Positions 24,724-32,962 of a stretch of 41,507 bases of DNA are shown one piece after another. Under the pieces are notes generated by a model that was given only the letters and a program-made list of their open reading frames with translations, did no database searches and was not told the DNA's origin. The position numbers and the translations under genes are program-made. The stretch comes from Candidatus Poseidoniales archaeon (GTDB lineage Archaea; Thermoplasmatota; Poseidoniia; Poseidoniales; Poseidoniaceae): NCBI GenBank assembly GCA_003602415.1, contig QQSK01000016.1, forward strand, positions 1 through 41,507, given 5' to 3'. Every line of letters begins with the position of its first letter. Position 1 is the stretch's first letter.

Positions 24724-26643
24724 ATGCGCTGGGTTGCCGTTTCTTTGGTTACGTTACTTTGCATCTCAACTATTCCAGTAACTACTGCTGGCGGAGATGG
24801 TGTACACTGGAATGGATATGTGTTAGATAGAAATTCTATTCCAAACAGAGTTCTAATCGACCAAAATGCTGAGCCATACTCACTTCATACCGGTAATGCT
24901 GATGTCATAGTTGTAGCATTTATTTTCACTACATGCGTTGATGTCTGCCCGGTAATTACCAACAATTTAATTGAGGCTGAAAGCCAACTCGGTGGTATAG
25001 ATTATCAATTTTTATCGATTACTGTTGACCCTGCAACAGATACACCTGAGGTTTTGAAAGAGTACATGGATGATAGGGGAGCTACCTGGCCTCATCTAAC
25101 CGCTAATCTATCAGATATGGAATTGGTTTGGGATGACTTCCAGATTTCTGTAATCACTGAAGAAATTGAAGAGCATGAACACTCTGAGAATAATGATCAT
25201 GACAATCACGATGAAAATGACCGAGGTGAAGGCGAAGATGCTGGAGACGAAGGTGATTCACAAGACCGATTTGAGTCTACAGTTACAGTTGTAATGCCAG
25301 ACGGGAATGAATCTGTTAATGTCGTCAACCCTACCGGATGGAACCAATTAACCGCTGCGGCAGAACAAAACGGTTGGACTGTGAATGCCAGTGAATCTGA
25401 ATGGGGACATTTCATTACAGGAATAAATGGTGATGATTCGCCTGATGATTATTCCTGGTGGTGGGAATTACATTCTTGGAATGAAACCAGTGAATCTTGG
25501 ATGGGGTCTTCTGTAGGAATTGATGATATCGATACAGGTATGCTTGCATTTGCGCCTAATTCGACCGATGATACTACCATTCCAATGCCCGATTTAAGAA
25601 ATGATACCTTTGTGATTGTACAATCGAATGGAAGTAATGATTCTTCGGTTCTAACTCAAATCAACGCTTGGCACATGAGTCTTGCAGCATTGAATTCCTT
25701 TGATGCCCCCAAATCGGAATGGGGGCATTACATGAGTTCCATTGAAGGTGTTTCAGCACCTACTGATTATTCTTGGTGGTGGCAATTGCATTATTGGAAT
25801 ACCACTACTGAATCTTGGGCTGAAAGTATGCTTGGAATGGATAGTTTACACGACCAAATGCATATTGCTTGGGCACCTAACTCGACCATGGATAGTATGA
25901 TTCCTGAACCGAGAATGCAAGAACGAATGATATGCCATGATATGAATACTCATGAAAACACATCTCATGATAACCAAGAGGACTGTGAAAATGCAGGTTT
26001 CATTTGGGTAACCGTTGAAGATAATTCTGGAAATGGAGACCATGGGGAAGAAATGATTCACAAACTGGGAGTGGTATATCCTGATGGAACTACAGAGATG
26101 TATGAAGGTAGATACAGTGGAATGCAAATGGTTAGTGCATATGAGCACTCAATAAAAACTCTAAATCAAAATGAAATAAATCATTCAATGGAAAACGGTT
26201 CTGTATCTTCAATCGATGGCATGTCAAGTGAATATCAATTATATGTGTGGCACGAATTAGGACAATATAGTCATTGGATGCCGACTTCTGATTCTGCAAA
26301 TGAGAGTATATTGATGGAAAATTACAATCACTATGCTTGGGTTGCTGAGAATCAAAATGGTTCAAGCCTAGTTTCTCCAATGATTGATGATGAAGATGAG
26401 CAACATCCAGCGACTTCAACTTCACATTCTACTCAAACATTTATCCTAAATAGTGATTGGAAACCAAAGGTTGTCTTTACAGGATATGATTGGAATGTCG
26501 ATCTATTCGTTGATGATATCAAGCGTGCAGCTGGAGGCTCTAACGACCCACACGATCATGATGATAGTATTCCTGGATTCACTTTTGTTCTTACTTCAGC
26601 AAGTCTAGGTCTTGCAATTATTGCTTCTCGTCGTGAAGATTAA
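24724..26643 (+). CDS. SCO1/SenC-like copper chaperone with three inserted repeats and PGF-CTERM-like end
   Basis: SCO proteins deliver copper to the CuA site of subunit II. After a signal peptide, residues 38-145 give the first part of the fold with C71-x3-C75-P (TTCVDVCP), SITVDPATDTPEVLKEYM and WPHLTANLSD. The expected copper-ligand His and last strands come only at residues 567-605 (TSHSTQTFILN, VVFTGYDWNVDLFVDDI; H568). In between lie a His/Asp/Glu-rich stretch (about 145-180) and three related domains at about 184-290, 294-398 and 444-556. The first two share EWGH(F/Y)xxxIxG, DYSWWWxLHxWN and FAPNST-type blocks, resembling DUF4430 (transcobalamin-C-like). The C-terminus has PGFTFVLTSASLGLAIIAS plus RRED, a PGF-CTERM-like sorting signal. 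It lies 59 bp after coxD. Confidence 0.85.
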   Translation: MRWVAVSLVTLLCISTIPVTTAGGDGVHWNGYVLDRNSIPNRVLIDQNAEPYSLHTGNADVIVVAFIFTTCVDVCPVITNNLIEAESQLGGIDYQFLSITVDPATDTPEVLKEYMDDRGATWPHLTANLSDMELVWDDFQISVITEEIEEHEHSENNDHDNHDENDRGEGEDAGDEGDSQDRFESTVTVVMPDGNESVNVVNPTGWNQLTAAAEQNGWTVNASESEWGHFITGINGDDSPDDYSWWWELHSWNETSESWMGSSVGIDDIDTGMLAFAPNSTDDTTIPMPDLRNDTFVIVQSNGSNDSSVLTQINAWHMSLAALNSFDAPKSEWGHYMSSIEGVSAPTDYSWWWQLHYWNTTTESWAESMLGMDSLHDQMHIAWAPNSTMDSMIPEPRMQERMICHDMNTHENTSHDNQEDCENAGFIWVTVEDNSGNGDHGEEMIHKLGVVYPDGTTEMYEGRYSGMQMVSAYEHSIKTLNQNEINHSMENGSVSSIDGMSSEYQLYVWHELGQYSHWMPTSDSANESILMENYNHYAWVAENQNGSSLVSPMIDDEDEQHPATSTSHSTQTFILNSDWKPKVVFTGYDWNVDLFVDDIKRAAGGSNDPHDHDDSIPGFTFVLTSASLGLAIIASRRED

Positions 26644-26686
26644 GCAAGGATAGATTCTTGAAAGAATTGCTCCCCCACCGAATCAA

Positions 26687-26769
26687 GCGGAGATCGCATA
26701 GCCTGGTATTGCGGTGGACTTGAAATCCACTGTCCCTGTGACACGGGAGTTCGAATCTCTCTCTCCGCG
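26687..26769 (+). tRNA. tRNA-Ser (anticodon UGA)
   Basis: A complete cloverleaf can be drawn. The 7-bp acceptor stem is GCGGAGA with TCTCCGC and discriminator G. The anticodon arm is GTGGA-CTTGAAA-TCCAC, giving UGA. A long class II variable arm (around TGTCCCTGTGACACG) is present, as expected for Ser. The T arm is GGGAG-TTCGAAT-CTCTC. CCA is not encoded. No intron is seen. It sits between the oxidase cluster and the lipoprotein gene. Confidence 0.93.
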
Positions 26770-26824
26770 CTTACTTCAAATCCAATTTATTTTGCTTCTA
26801 AAGGATAGGGTTCATCAACTCAAG

Positions 26825-26837
26825 GTGCCGTAGGCAC
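26825..26837 (+). promoter_or_regulatory. Leader hairpin just before the lipoprotein start
   Basis: GTGCC-GTA-GGCAC forms a 5-bp stem ending 3 bp before the ATG at 26841, with AAGG directly on its 5' side. It may block or position the ribosome. Its stem length and GTA loop are the same as in the hairpin before the DUF167 gene. Confidence 0.4.
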
Positions 26838-26840
26838 TTC

Positions 26841-28214
26841 ATGGCCCGCCCACATTTGCGTATCGGGATGCTGCTGGTTCTGCTCATGTTCATGTCGGGT
26901 TGCATCTATTCCACTACTCCAGAATGGGGTACTGGCGATGGTCAGTTAAAGGTCGAAATCAATGACAACTCTGCAGATATACAATCTGAACTTGGCGATG
27001 GTTTTGATGAAAGCGTTCCTATTGTTGATTGTGAAGGTTCTAAATTCAAAGTTACTGGATTGTTGATCTCCTCGACAATTTATGATTCCCATCCTGACAT
27101 GGATAATATCGAGTCTGCAATGGGTGCTGCCGTAATTATTCACACGATGACTTGGAATGAAGCAAGTGGAGTAGAGGAAGGCACTGCTGGACGCATTAAC
27201 GTCAAAGAATGGAGCTCTCCAGTAAACCCAACTGAAGCTGTTGGAAGCAAGTTATCTGAAAATGAAGATGATTGGGAAGTAATTGGAATTATTCCTGGTT
27301 CAGAAAATATTGCTGATGGATTGAATGTGCTAGAACACTGGCATCAACCGATTGAATTGAGTGGTTATGTTTTGGAGACCGACGGTGTTCAAAGTGCTAC
27401 TGAAGAAGGATGTGAACTTGATGGCCAAGGTCATGGAATGGTTGTTACCAATATCAAAACCGAGCAAGGAATTGTCAGCAAAAATGGCGATAGCGATGAT
27501 GAGTATTCCCTTGGAGACACTGATATCTTTGGAGGATGGACATTTATTCTATTCTTCCTAATCGTTGGAATTGGTGGAGGAGTTGGACTATTCATATTCT
27601 CTACTATGGTGATTAGGCAAGGTGCTAGAGCAACTGCAGAGGCTCTTTTAGGAAGAGAAGGCTTTGCTAAAGCAATACAGATGAAAAAAGACATCAAGAG
27701 TTCTAGGAAGGCTGGAATTGAAAGTATTGAAGATAGGGCTGCAAGGCAGCGTAAATCATCTCCACCTCCTAAAAAGTCCAAAGAAAAGGATGTCGCCATT
27801 CCCGGTTTTAGCCTTGATAATGTTCTTGCTGCAGGAGACAGTGATGATTCTCCAAAGGCGTTTGGTGGAGGAGGTTCGGTAGTTGTAACCTCTGAGGCAA
27901 AAGAGATACAGCAAACACAAGTTGTTTCATCGGTGGTTAATGATATTCCTTCCAGTACTCCTATGCCTTCAGCCGGAGTTGTTACCAGTCAGAGTGAAGC
28001 GCCTGCAAAGAAAGGTCATTTCTCTGCTTCGATGGTGAGCTCCAGATCACAAAGCCCAGCAGCATCCAATGCTCCCACTAAGGCAAGTAAACCCGTTAAG
28101 CGCAGAGCTGTAAAGAAGAGGGCTGCTAAGCCTGTCGAGCCTGAACCTGCCCCTGTAAAGAATAAGCGAGCCTCAATTTCTGATGATGAGGAATTCAGTG
28201 ATTTCTCATTCTAA
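26841..28214 (+). CDS. Membrane lipoprotein with one TM helix and long charged tail (457 aa)
   Basis: Function unknown. The N-terminus has a lipobox (MLLVLLMFMSGC, Cys at about residue 21), so the protein is probably lipid-anchored after cleavage. The external part (about 22-225) is acidic and has two or three more Cys. A transmembrane helix is at about 234-256 (GWTFILFFLIVGIGGGVGLF), followed by a cytoplasmic tail of about 200 residues. The tail has a basic, helical start (QMKKDIKSSRKAGIES), low-complexity Ser/Pro/Ala stretches, a Lys/Arg block (KPVKRRAVKKRAAKP) and an acidic end EEFSDFSF. Its end overlaps the convergent lipid kinase by 4 bp. Confidence 0.7.
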   Translation: MARPHLRIGMLLVLLMFMSGCIYSTTPEWGTGDGQLKVEINDNSADIQSELGDGFDESVPIVDCEGSKFKVTGLLISSTIYDSHPDMDNIESAMGAAVIIHTMTWNEASGVEEGTAGRINVKEWSSPVNPTEAVGSKLSENEDDWEVIGIIPGSENIADGLNVLEHWHQPIELSGYVLETDGVQSATEEGCELDGQGHGMVVTNIKTEQGIVSKNGDSDDEYSLGDTDIFGGWTFILFFLIVGIGGGVGLFIFSTMVIRQGARATAEALLGREGFAKAIQMKKDIKSSRKAGIESIEDRAARQRKSSPPPKKSKEKDVAIPGFSLDNVLAAGDSDDSPKAFGGGGSVVVTSEAKEIQQTQVVSSVVNDIPSSTPMPSAGVVTSQSEAPAKKGHFSASMVSSRSQSPAASNAPTKASKPVKRRAVKKRAAKPVEPEPAPVKNKRASISDDEEFSDFSF

Positions 28215-29233
28215 GCCCAAGGAACATCCTTTGAGCCTCGAACAAGTAATTGCTCAGTATGCCATTCAAGAGTCGCTGGGCTCACAATGATTGGTTCGCC
28301 ATCTGCTTGAACCCATGTGGAAAGAGGCAGTGGTTTTTCGCAAATATTTCCATCTGAATCCACAGGTTTGATTTCAATTCTGTTAGCCTTTTGCTTGGTA
28401 ATACCCCACTTTCCAATATGCTTACCTTTTTTCATTGGACCCATCAAAGATAGCATTGCAATTCTCGAAAGACGAGGAGCGTATACAATAGTTCCATCTT
28501 TATCCAACGGAGTTACTCCTGGGCATACTTGGTATCCTCCACCGAATGTTTCTCCCGTTGTCGCAGCAAACATAGTGAAGTCAAGGATTTCGCCTTCCGC
28601 TTCATCAAGCTTCAACCAAACCTTTCTTCGTTTCCAAAACGGAATTGTAGTAACTCCAAGATATGTGTATTTCTTGTTACCTTTGATCCACTTTGCCCGA
28701 TATAATTTAGCGCGAGAAATAGCACTTGTAATGCCAGCATCAGATTCCAAGAAAACCCAACGCACAATTCGACCATCATTTTGTGCTTCTCCATCCCATT
28801 CATTCGCAGAAGGTGCTGGATAATCTCCAGTGCTAGATGCAGGGAACCCTTCTAGTCTCCATGCAGCGCACCTTCTATCGGTTCCATTCACCAATACATC
28901 GATTGCAGCATCGATATCGGTTCTAGAAATACCGTGTGTGATTGCATAGTCGTTTCCTGAGCCAAATGGAAGTATACCCAACGGTATATCTCCTCCTCTC
29001 AATGCACTAGATACTTCGTGCACAGTCCCATCTCCTCCTACCGCTACAATCAATCCCTCAACGCCTTGATTTCTCAAATCCCATGCAATTTGGCTAGCAT
29101 GCCCTACTCTCTCGGTGACGTAGGTATTGACTTCAAATCCACGAGATTCCAATTTTGCAACAACAGAAGGCCACTTTTTACCACATGTATGGTCCCTGCT
29201 GGCCGGATTAACGATGCAATGTAATGGTCCCAT
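28211..29233 (-). CDS. Diacylglycerol-kinase-family lipid kinase (YegS/BmrU-like)
   Basis: Phosphorylates a lipid hydroxyl using ATP. The DAGK catalytic domain is evident: IVNPASRDHTCGKKW near the start, the nucleotide loop VAVGGDGTVHEVSSAL (GGDGT at 66-70) and LGILPFGSGNDYA (91-97). The second, beta-sandwich half contains TMFAATTGETFGGGYQVCPG and IVYAPRLSRIAMLSLM, with the tail WVQADGEPI common in this family. The length, 340 aa, fits. The substrate could be a diether glycerol lipid in an archaeon; that is inference. Confidence 0.88.
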   Translation of the reverse strand: MGPLHCIVNPASRDHTCGKKWPSVVAKLESRGFEVNTYVTERVGHASQIAWDLRNQGVEGLIVAVGGDGTVHEVSSALRGGDIPLGILPFGSGNDYAITHGISRTDIDAAIDVLVNGTDRRCAAWRLEGFPASSTGDYPAPSANEWDGEAQNDGRIVRWVFLESDAGITSAISRAKLYRAKWIKGNKKYTYLGVTTIPFWKRRKVWLKLDEAEGEILDFTMFAATTGETFGGGYQVCPGVTPLDKDGTIVYAPRLSRIAMLSLMGPMKKGKHIGKWGITKQKANRIEIKPVDSDGNICEKPLPLSTWVQADGEPIIVSPATLEWHTEQLLVRGSKDVPWA

Positions 29234-29319
29234 TGATGTAACGAGGAGAGGTTGAAGACATCAATGCTATTGTTCGATAAAGCGATGCACTCATGTCTAA
29301 TGCCTAACCAGCGGGTAAC

Positions 29320-30318
29320 ATGACTTGGAGCGCGGAGCAGGTTGAGTTCATGCAACTCGCTCTTGAGGTTGCTGAAAGAGGGAGAGGTAGAGTCAAGCCT
29401 AACCCACTAGTAGGGTGTGTTCTAGTAAAGAATGGAGAAGTGATTGCTGAAGGTTGGCACGACCACTTAGGAGGATTACATGCCGAACAAATGGCAATAC
29501 ATGATGCTGAAGAAAAAGGACACAATACCAACGGTGCTGTGGCCTATATCACCCTGGAGCCTTGCAACCATTTTGGAAGAACTCCCCCCTGTACTGAGGC
29601 TCTTCTTTGGGCAGGAATAAATCAAGTGATTATCGCTCATGGTGACCCAAATCCTTTGGTTCGTGGAAACGGAATTTCGGTTCTAAAAGAAGCTGGATTG
29701 AAAGTTGATTCAGGTTTGCTAGAAGATTTAGCCGCAGAACAAATGCGTGAATTTTTGCATTGGTGTGAAAAAAGGCGGCCATTCGTTACTGTAAAAATCG
29801 CAACCGATTCCAACGGTTCAGTCGACGATTTGTCAGAAAACTCTGGACGATTCACCAGTTCAGAGTGTTTAGAAAAAGTGCATGAATTGCGTAAAGATTG
29901 CTGTGCAATACTTGTAGGAGCTAATACTGTTATTCGTGATAATCCTGAATTGACCGTTCGATTGGTTGAAACAGAAAGGCAGCCACTTAGAATCATTATT
30001 GACCCAAATAACCGAATTGATGCGTCTTCAAAGGTCTTGAATGATGAGTTTTCAACAAAGCATCTTCACAGTGATTTCAGAGGATTATCTGCAATGTTAG
30101 ATATGCTTGGAGATTTAGAAGTTCAGAGATTGTTAGTCGAAGGAGGGCCAACAACAATCAACCATTTCTTGGAAGAGAATTTGGTCGACGAATTTATTCA
30201 TGTACAATCTGAAGTAACACACATTAAACCGGTGATGAGTGATTTTGATCTTTCAGTATTCAACAAAGTTACTACTACAAATTGGGGCAAAGAAACCGTG
30301 AATATTTACACGAGGTGA
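29320..30318 (+). CDS. ribD: Bifunctional riboflavin biosynthesis deaminase/reductase RibD
   Basis: Catalyses deamination of the pyrimidine intermediate and reduction of its ribose chain in riboflavin synthesis. The N-terminal cytidine-deaminase-like domain has VKPNPLVGCVLV, the zinc motif H54-A-E56 and P-C82-NHFGRTPP-C91. The C-terminal reductase domain (about 145-330) shows RPFVTVKIATDSNG, AILVGANTVIRDNPELTVR and LLVEGGPTTINHF. This two-domain architecture is the bacterial RibD; many archaea use separate, different enzymes. Expression with the following methyltransferase is likely since only 4 bp separate them. Confidence 0.92.
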   Translation: MTWSAEQVEFMQLALEVAERGRGRVKPNPLVGCVLVKNGEVIAEGWHDHLGGLHAEQMAIHDAEEKGHNTNGAVAYITLEPCNHFGRTPPCTEALLWAGINQVIIAHGDPNPLVRGNGISVLKEAGLKVDSGLLEDLAAEQMREFLHWCEKRRPFVTVKIATDSNGSVDDLSENSGRFTSSECLEKVHELRKDCCAILVGANTVIRDNPELTVRLVETERQPLRIIIDPNNRIDASSKVLNDEFSTKHLHSDFRGLSAMLDMLGDLEVQRLLVEGGPTTINHFLEENLVDEFIHVQSEVTHIKPVMSDFDLSVFNKVTTTNWGKETVNIYTR

Positions 30319-30322
30319 TTGA

Positions 30323-31354
30323 ATGCAACCGAGTGATGCAAACACAATCATTGCGTTACGAGGATGGCATCCTGCAATATCTAGAGCAGAAGCGGTGTCG
30401 ATGTTTTCAGAAGCAAATATTCACCGTACAGATGCTAGAAGACTGCTAATCGCTGAGGGAGAAAGCCGTTGGGAGAGAGCGAGTATCATGTCTGGATGCG
30501 AATGTGTCCTCACGGAAGGCGGAATCGCAAAGTGGGAATCAATCACTGCCTTACTAGAGTTAATCGATGCCAAAAAGATGGATGATATGGCAGTAAATTG
30601 TTGGCGCCACGAGGGGAAAATCCCAGTTGCCACCAAGGATATTGAAAGGCAAATCGGTGGTGCTTTTCACGATGCAGGTTCAACATTCAATCTAGAAAAC
30701 CCAAAGCACAGATTTGGAGTTGTATTGGATGCTTCTGCAGGATATGTGGCATGGGGGTGGATGGTTGGCCAAGGCCCTGGCAAACACGGATGGTCTGCTA
30801 TGAGAGCAAACAAAAGGCCGTTCTTCCGACCTGTAAGTCTCGAGCCCAGACTAGCAAGGTCAGCGGTAAACATTGCTGCTGGTACAGATGATGGTTATGT
30901 GATTGATCCGATGTGTGGTACTGGAGGGATTTTGATTGAAGCCGCATTAACAAATCGTCCAACCTTAGGAATTGATTTTGACCCCGTGATGGTTGATGGC
31001 TCAAAGCAAAATATCGAATGGGCAGGCGTTGATGCTGAAGTGAAAAGAGGCGATGCAACACGATTTGATTTGCCTGATAATGTTGCAGCAGTAGTTGTTG
31101 ACCCTCCTTATGGAAGAAATTCTCGTGGTGATGAAAAACTACTCGAAGATACGATTTCCAATATAGTTAGACAGAAAATCGCATGCAAATTTGTAATTAT
31201 TTTACCAACCGAAGCTGGCACCGATAATTTGGACGAAGCGATAGATTGTGACATTGCCATACCTGGTCTTGTAATTGAAGAAGCATATGGAATTCCGGTT
31301 CACAAATCGCTAGGCAGAGTCATGATTATCGCTTCAATTTCTCCTCGAGATTGA
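30323..31354 (+). CDS. tRNA (guanine-N2) methyltransferase, Trm-G10/Trm11 family
   Basis: Methylates N2 of guanosine-10 in tRNA by family analogy. The C-terminal MTase half is clear: RPFFRPVSLEPRLARSAVNI (165-184), motif I DPMCGTGGILIEAA (195-208), acidic loop IDFDPVMVDGSKQNI and the NPPY-type motif DPPYGRNSRG (260-269). The N-terminal half (1-130) should hold a THUMP-like RNA-binding domain, but is more divergent. The start ATG has GAGGTG upstream at the end of ribD. The last 29 bp overlap the convergent YkgJ-type gene. Confidence 0.88.
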   Translation: MQPSDANTIIALRGWHPAISRAEAVSMFSEANIHRTDARRLLIAEGESRWERASIMSGCECVLTEGGIAKWESITALLELIDAKKMDDMAVNCWRHEGKIPVATKDIERQIGGAFHDAGSTFNLENPKHRFGVVLDASAGYVAWGWMVGQGPGKHGWSAMRANKRPFFRPVSLEPRLARSAVNIAAGTDDGYVIDPMCGTGGILIEAALTNRPTLGIDFDPVMVDGSKQNIEWAGVDAEVKRGDATRFDLPDNVAAVVVDPPYGRNSRGDEKLLEDTISNIVRQKIACKFVIILPTEAGTDNLDEAIDCDIAIPGLVIEEAYGIPVHKSLGRVMIIASISPRD

Positions 31355-31727
31355 GTAATCGGTGTGCATCGTCTTCTGTCGGTTCTTCGAACTCATCGGT
31401 ATGAGGGCACAATTCATCTAAAATTGCTAAATCTTGTTCATTGAGTATTGTTGGATAGGTCTTACAACCCAAAGGTCTGCTATCGTAAACCGAACAAACT
31501 CCTGGTGATGTTGGAAGTGCTGATGCTGTCGCCAAAAACACACAGGCTTTGGTTTCTTGATTATTCAAAAGTCGTCTAATTCCATTCTCGTCTTTACTGC
31601 AAAATTGATCTTCAGACAAGCCTGTTCGTCTGGAAAGGCGACTTGCTTCGGCCGCAGTGATTGGCATCACGGTCTCCCTACAGCACATACTGCAGGCTTT
31701 ACGCACGCACGGAGAGGTGCCTCCCAT
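31326..31727 (-). CDS. YkgJ-family cysteine-cluster protein
   Basis: A 133-aa member of the UPF0153/YkgJ family, which uses conserved Cys residues to bind zinc or an Fe-S cluster. The N-terminal cluster C-x4-C-x2-CC (CVRKACSMCC), a later C-V-F and the block CSVYDSRPLGCKTYP are typical. The function of the family is not established. ATG 31727 begins MGGTSPCVRKAC. The 3' end overlaps the methyltransferase end. Confidence 0.85.
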   Translation of the reverse strand: MGGTSPCVRKACSMCCRETVMPITAAEASRLSRRTGLSEDQFCSKDENGIRRLLNNQETKACVFLATASALPTSPGVCSVYDSRPLGCKTYPTILNEQDLAILDELCPHTDEFEEPTEDDAHRLLNLEEKLKR

Positions 31728-31803
31728 AATTCACCCACTCAAGTCAAGCACTTCAATAAGCGCGAGGGTGTGATTCAAGAAGGGGTGGCTTTTGGGCCGT
31801 CTA

Positions 31804-31877
31804 GGGCAATTAGGGTAGTCTGGATATCCTTTCGGCCTTCGGAGCCGAAGACGTGGGTTCGAATCCTGCATTGCCCG
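31804..31877 (+). tRNA. tRNA-Arg (anticodon UCG)
   Basis: The acceptor stem GGGCAAT pairs with ATTGCCC, followed by discriminator G. The anticodon arm is TCGGC-CTTCGGA-GCCGA, so the anticodon reads UCG. The variable loop is short (AGACG-type), and the T arm is GTGGG-TTCGAAT-CCTGC with two wobble pairs. No intron or encoded CCA is present. It lies between the YkgJ-type gene and FEN-1; the flanks 31728-31803 and 31878-31933 show no other gene. Confidence 0.93.
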
Positions 31878-31933
31878 CTTAATTTCTACCCTTTAGCCGT
31901 GAGGCTCAAGTGTGTCCGACTCCAGCCCTAACC

Positions 31934-32962
31934 ATGGGCTGCAATTTACGTGACCTTGCAAACGCTGACAATACTACAATGGAAGCGATGAAAGGAAAGA
32001 AAGTAGGAATTGACAGTTTTCTACTAGCATTCCAATTTCTAACCACTATTCGAGACCGGTCTCCAACAGGAGATGGCGGGCCACTAAAGGCCGACAATGG
32101 CAAAGTTGTAGCTCATCTGATGGGGTTCTTATCCAGAGCATCCATGATGCTATCAAAAGGAATCAAACCGGTTTTCATCTTTGATGGAAAACATCCCGAT
32201 TTGAAGAAGGATGAAATGGCAGCACGCCGAGAAAGGCGCGAGCAAGCCGAGGCTGAATGGAAAGCCGCTCTTGAAGCGGGAGATTTTGCAACCGCACAGA
32301 AGATGGCTCAAAGATGTGTGAAGTACACACCTGAAATGGTTGAAGAATCGATTGAGATGTTGTCATTGATGGGCATTCCTGCATTTAGAGCTGAAGCGGA
32401 AGGAGAAGCACAAGCAGCGGTTATGGCGGCAAATGGACAACTGGATGCGGTTGCGACTCAGGACTGGGATGCACTACTATACGGCGCACCGGTAGTTATC
32501 AGAAATTTCACCACAGATGGAAGCAAGAGGATGGGGCGAGTGGTACGCGCTCAAAGAATCGAGTTGGAGCAGATTCTCAAAGACAATGATTTAGACCGTG
32601 ATCAACTAATCGACTTAGCAATAATGATTGGAACTGATTTCCATCCTGGTATCAAAGGAATTGGACCAAAAACTGGACTCAAATTGATTAAAGAATTCTC
32701 AACTATTGAAGCGGTGTGCTCTGCTAAAGACAAGCCAGTACCTGAACGACTTGATGAGATTAGAGAGGTTTTCAGAAATCATCCAGTAGTGGAAATACCC
32801 AACCAAGAATTGGTTCAAGGGGATGTTGATGTTGAAGGCCTGAAGAAATTCTTAATCGAAGATAGGCAATTTTCTCAAAAGAGATTTGATAATGCAATGG
32901 AACTGCTTGAACAAGCAGGTTTGGTAAGGACTGGAGGACAAACTTCACTATTTTCGTTCTGA
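31934..32962 (+). CDS. fen: Flap endonuclease 1 (FEN-1)
   Basis: Structure-specific nuclease that removes 5' flaps in Okazaki fragment maturation and base excision repair. It starts MGCNLRDLA, the typical N-terminus with Gly-2 at the active site. Catalytic acidic residues occur in GIDSFLLAF, VFIFDGKHP, EAEGEAQAAVM, TQDWDALLYG and GTDFHPGIKGIGPKTGLKLI (helix-hairpin-helix). The last residues QTSLFSF form a PIP box for the PCNA sliding clamp. The ATG at 31934 is chosen over one 24 bp upstream because it gives the canonical start. It converges on the CoA-transferase gene with a 15-bp overlap. Confidence 0.95.
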   Translation: MGCNLRDLANADNTTMEAMKGKKVGIDSFLLAFQFLTTIRDRSPTGDGGPLKADNGKVVAHLMGFLSRASMMLSKGIKPVFIFDGKHPDLKKDEMAARRERREQAEAEWKAALEAGDFATAQKMAQRCVKYTPEMVEESIEMLSLMGIPAFRAEAEGEAQAAVMAANGQLDAVATQDWDALLYGAPVVIRNFTTDGSKRMGRVVRAQRIELEQILKDNDLDRDQLIDLAIMIGTDFHPGIKGIGPKTGLKLIKEFSTIEAVCSAKDKPVPERLDEIREVFRNHPVVEIPNQELVQGDVDVEGLKKFLIEDRQFSQKRFDNAMELLEQAGLVRTGGQTSLFSF

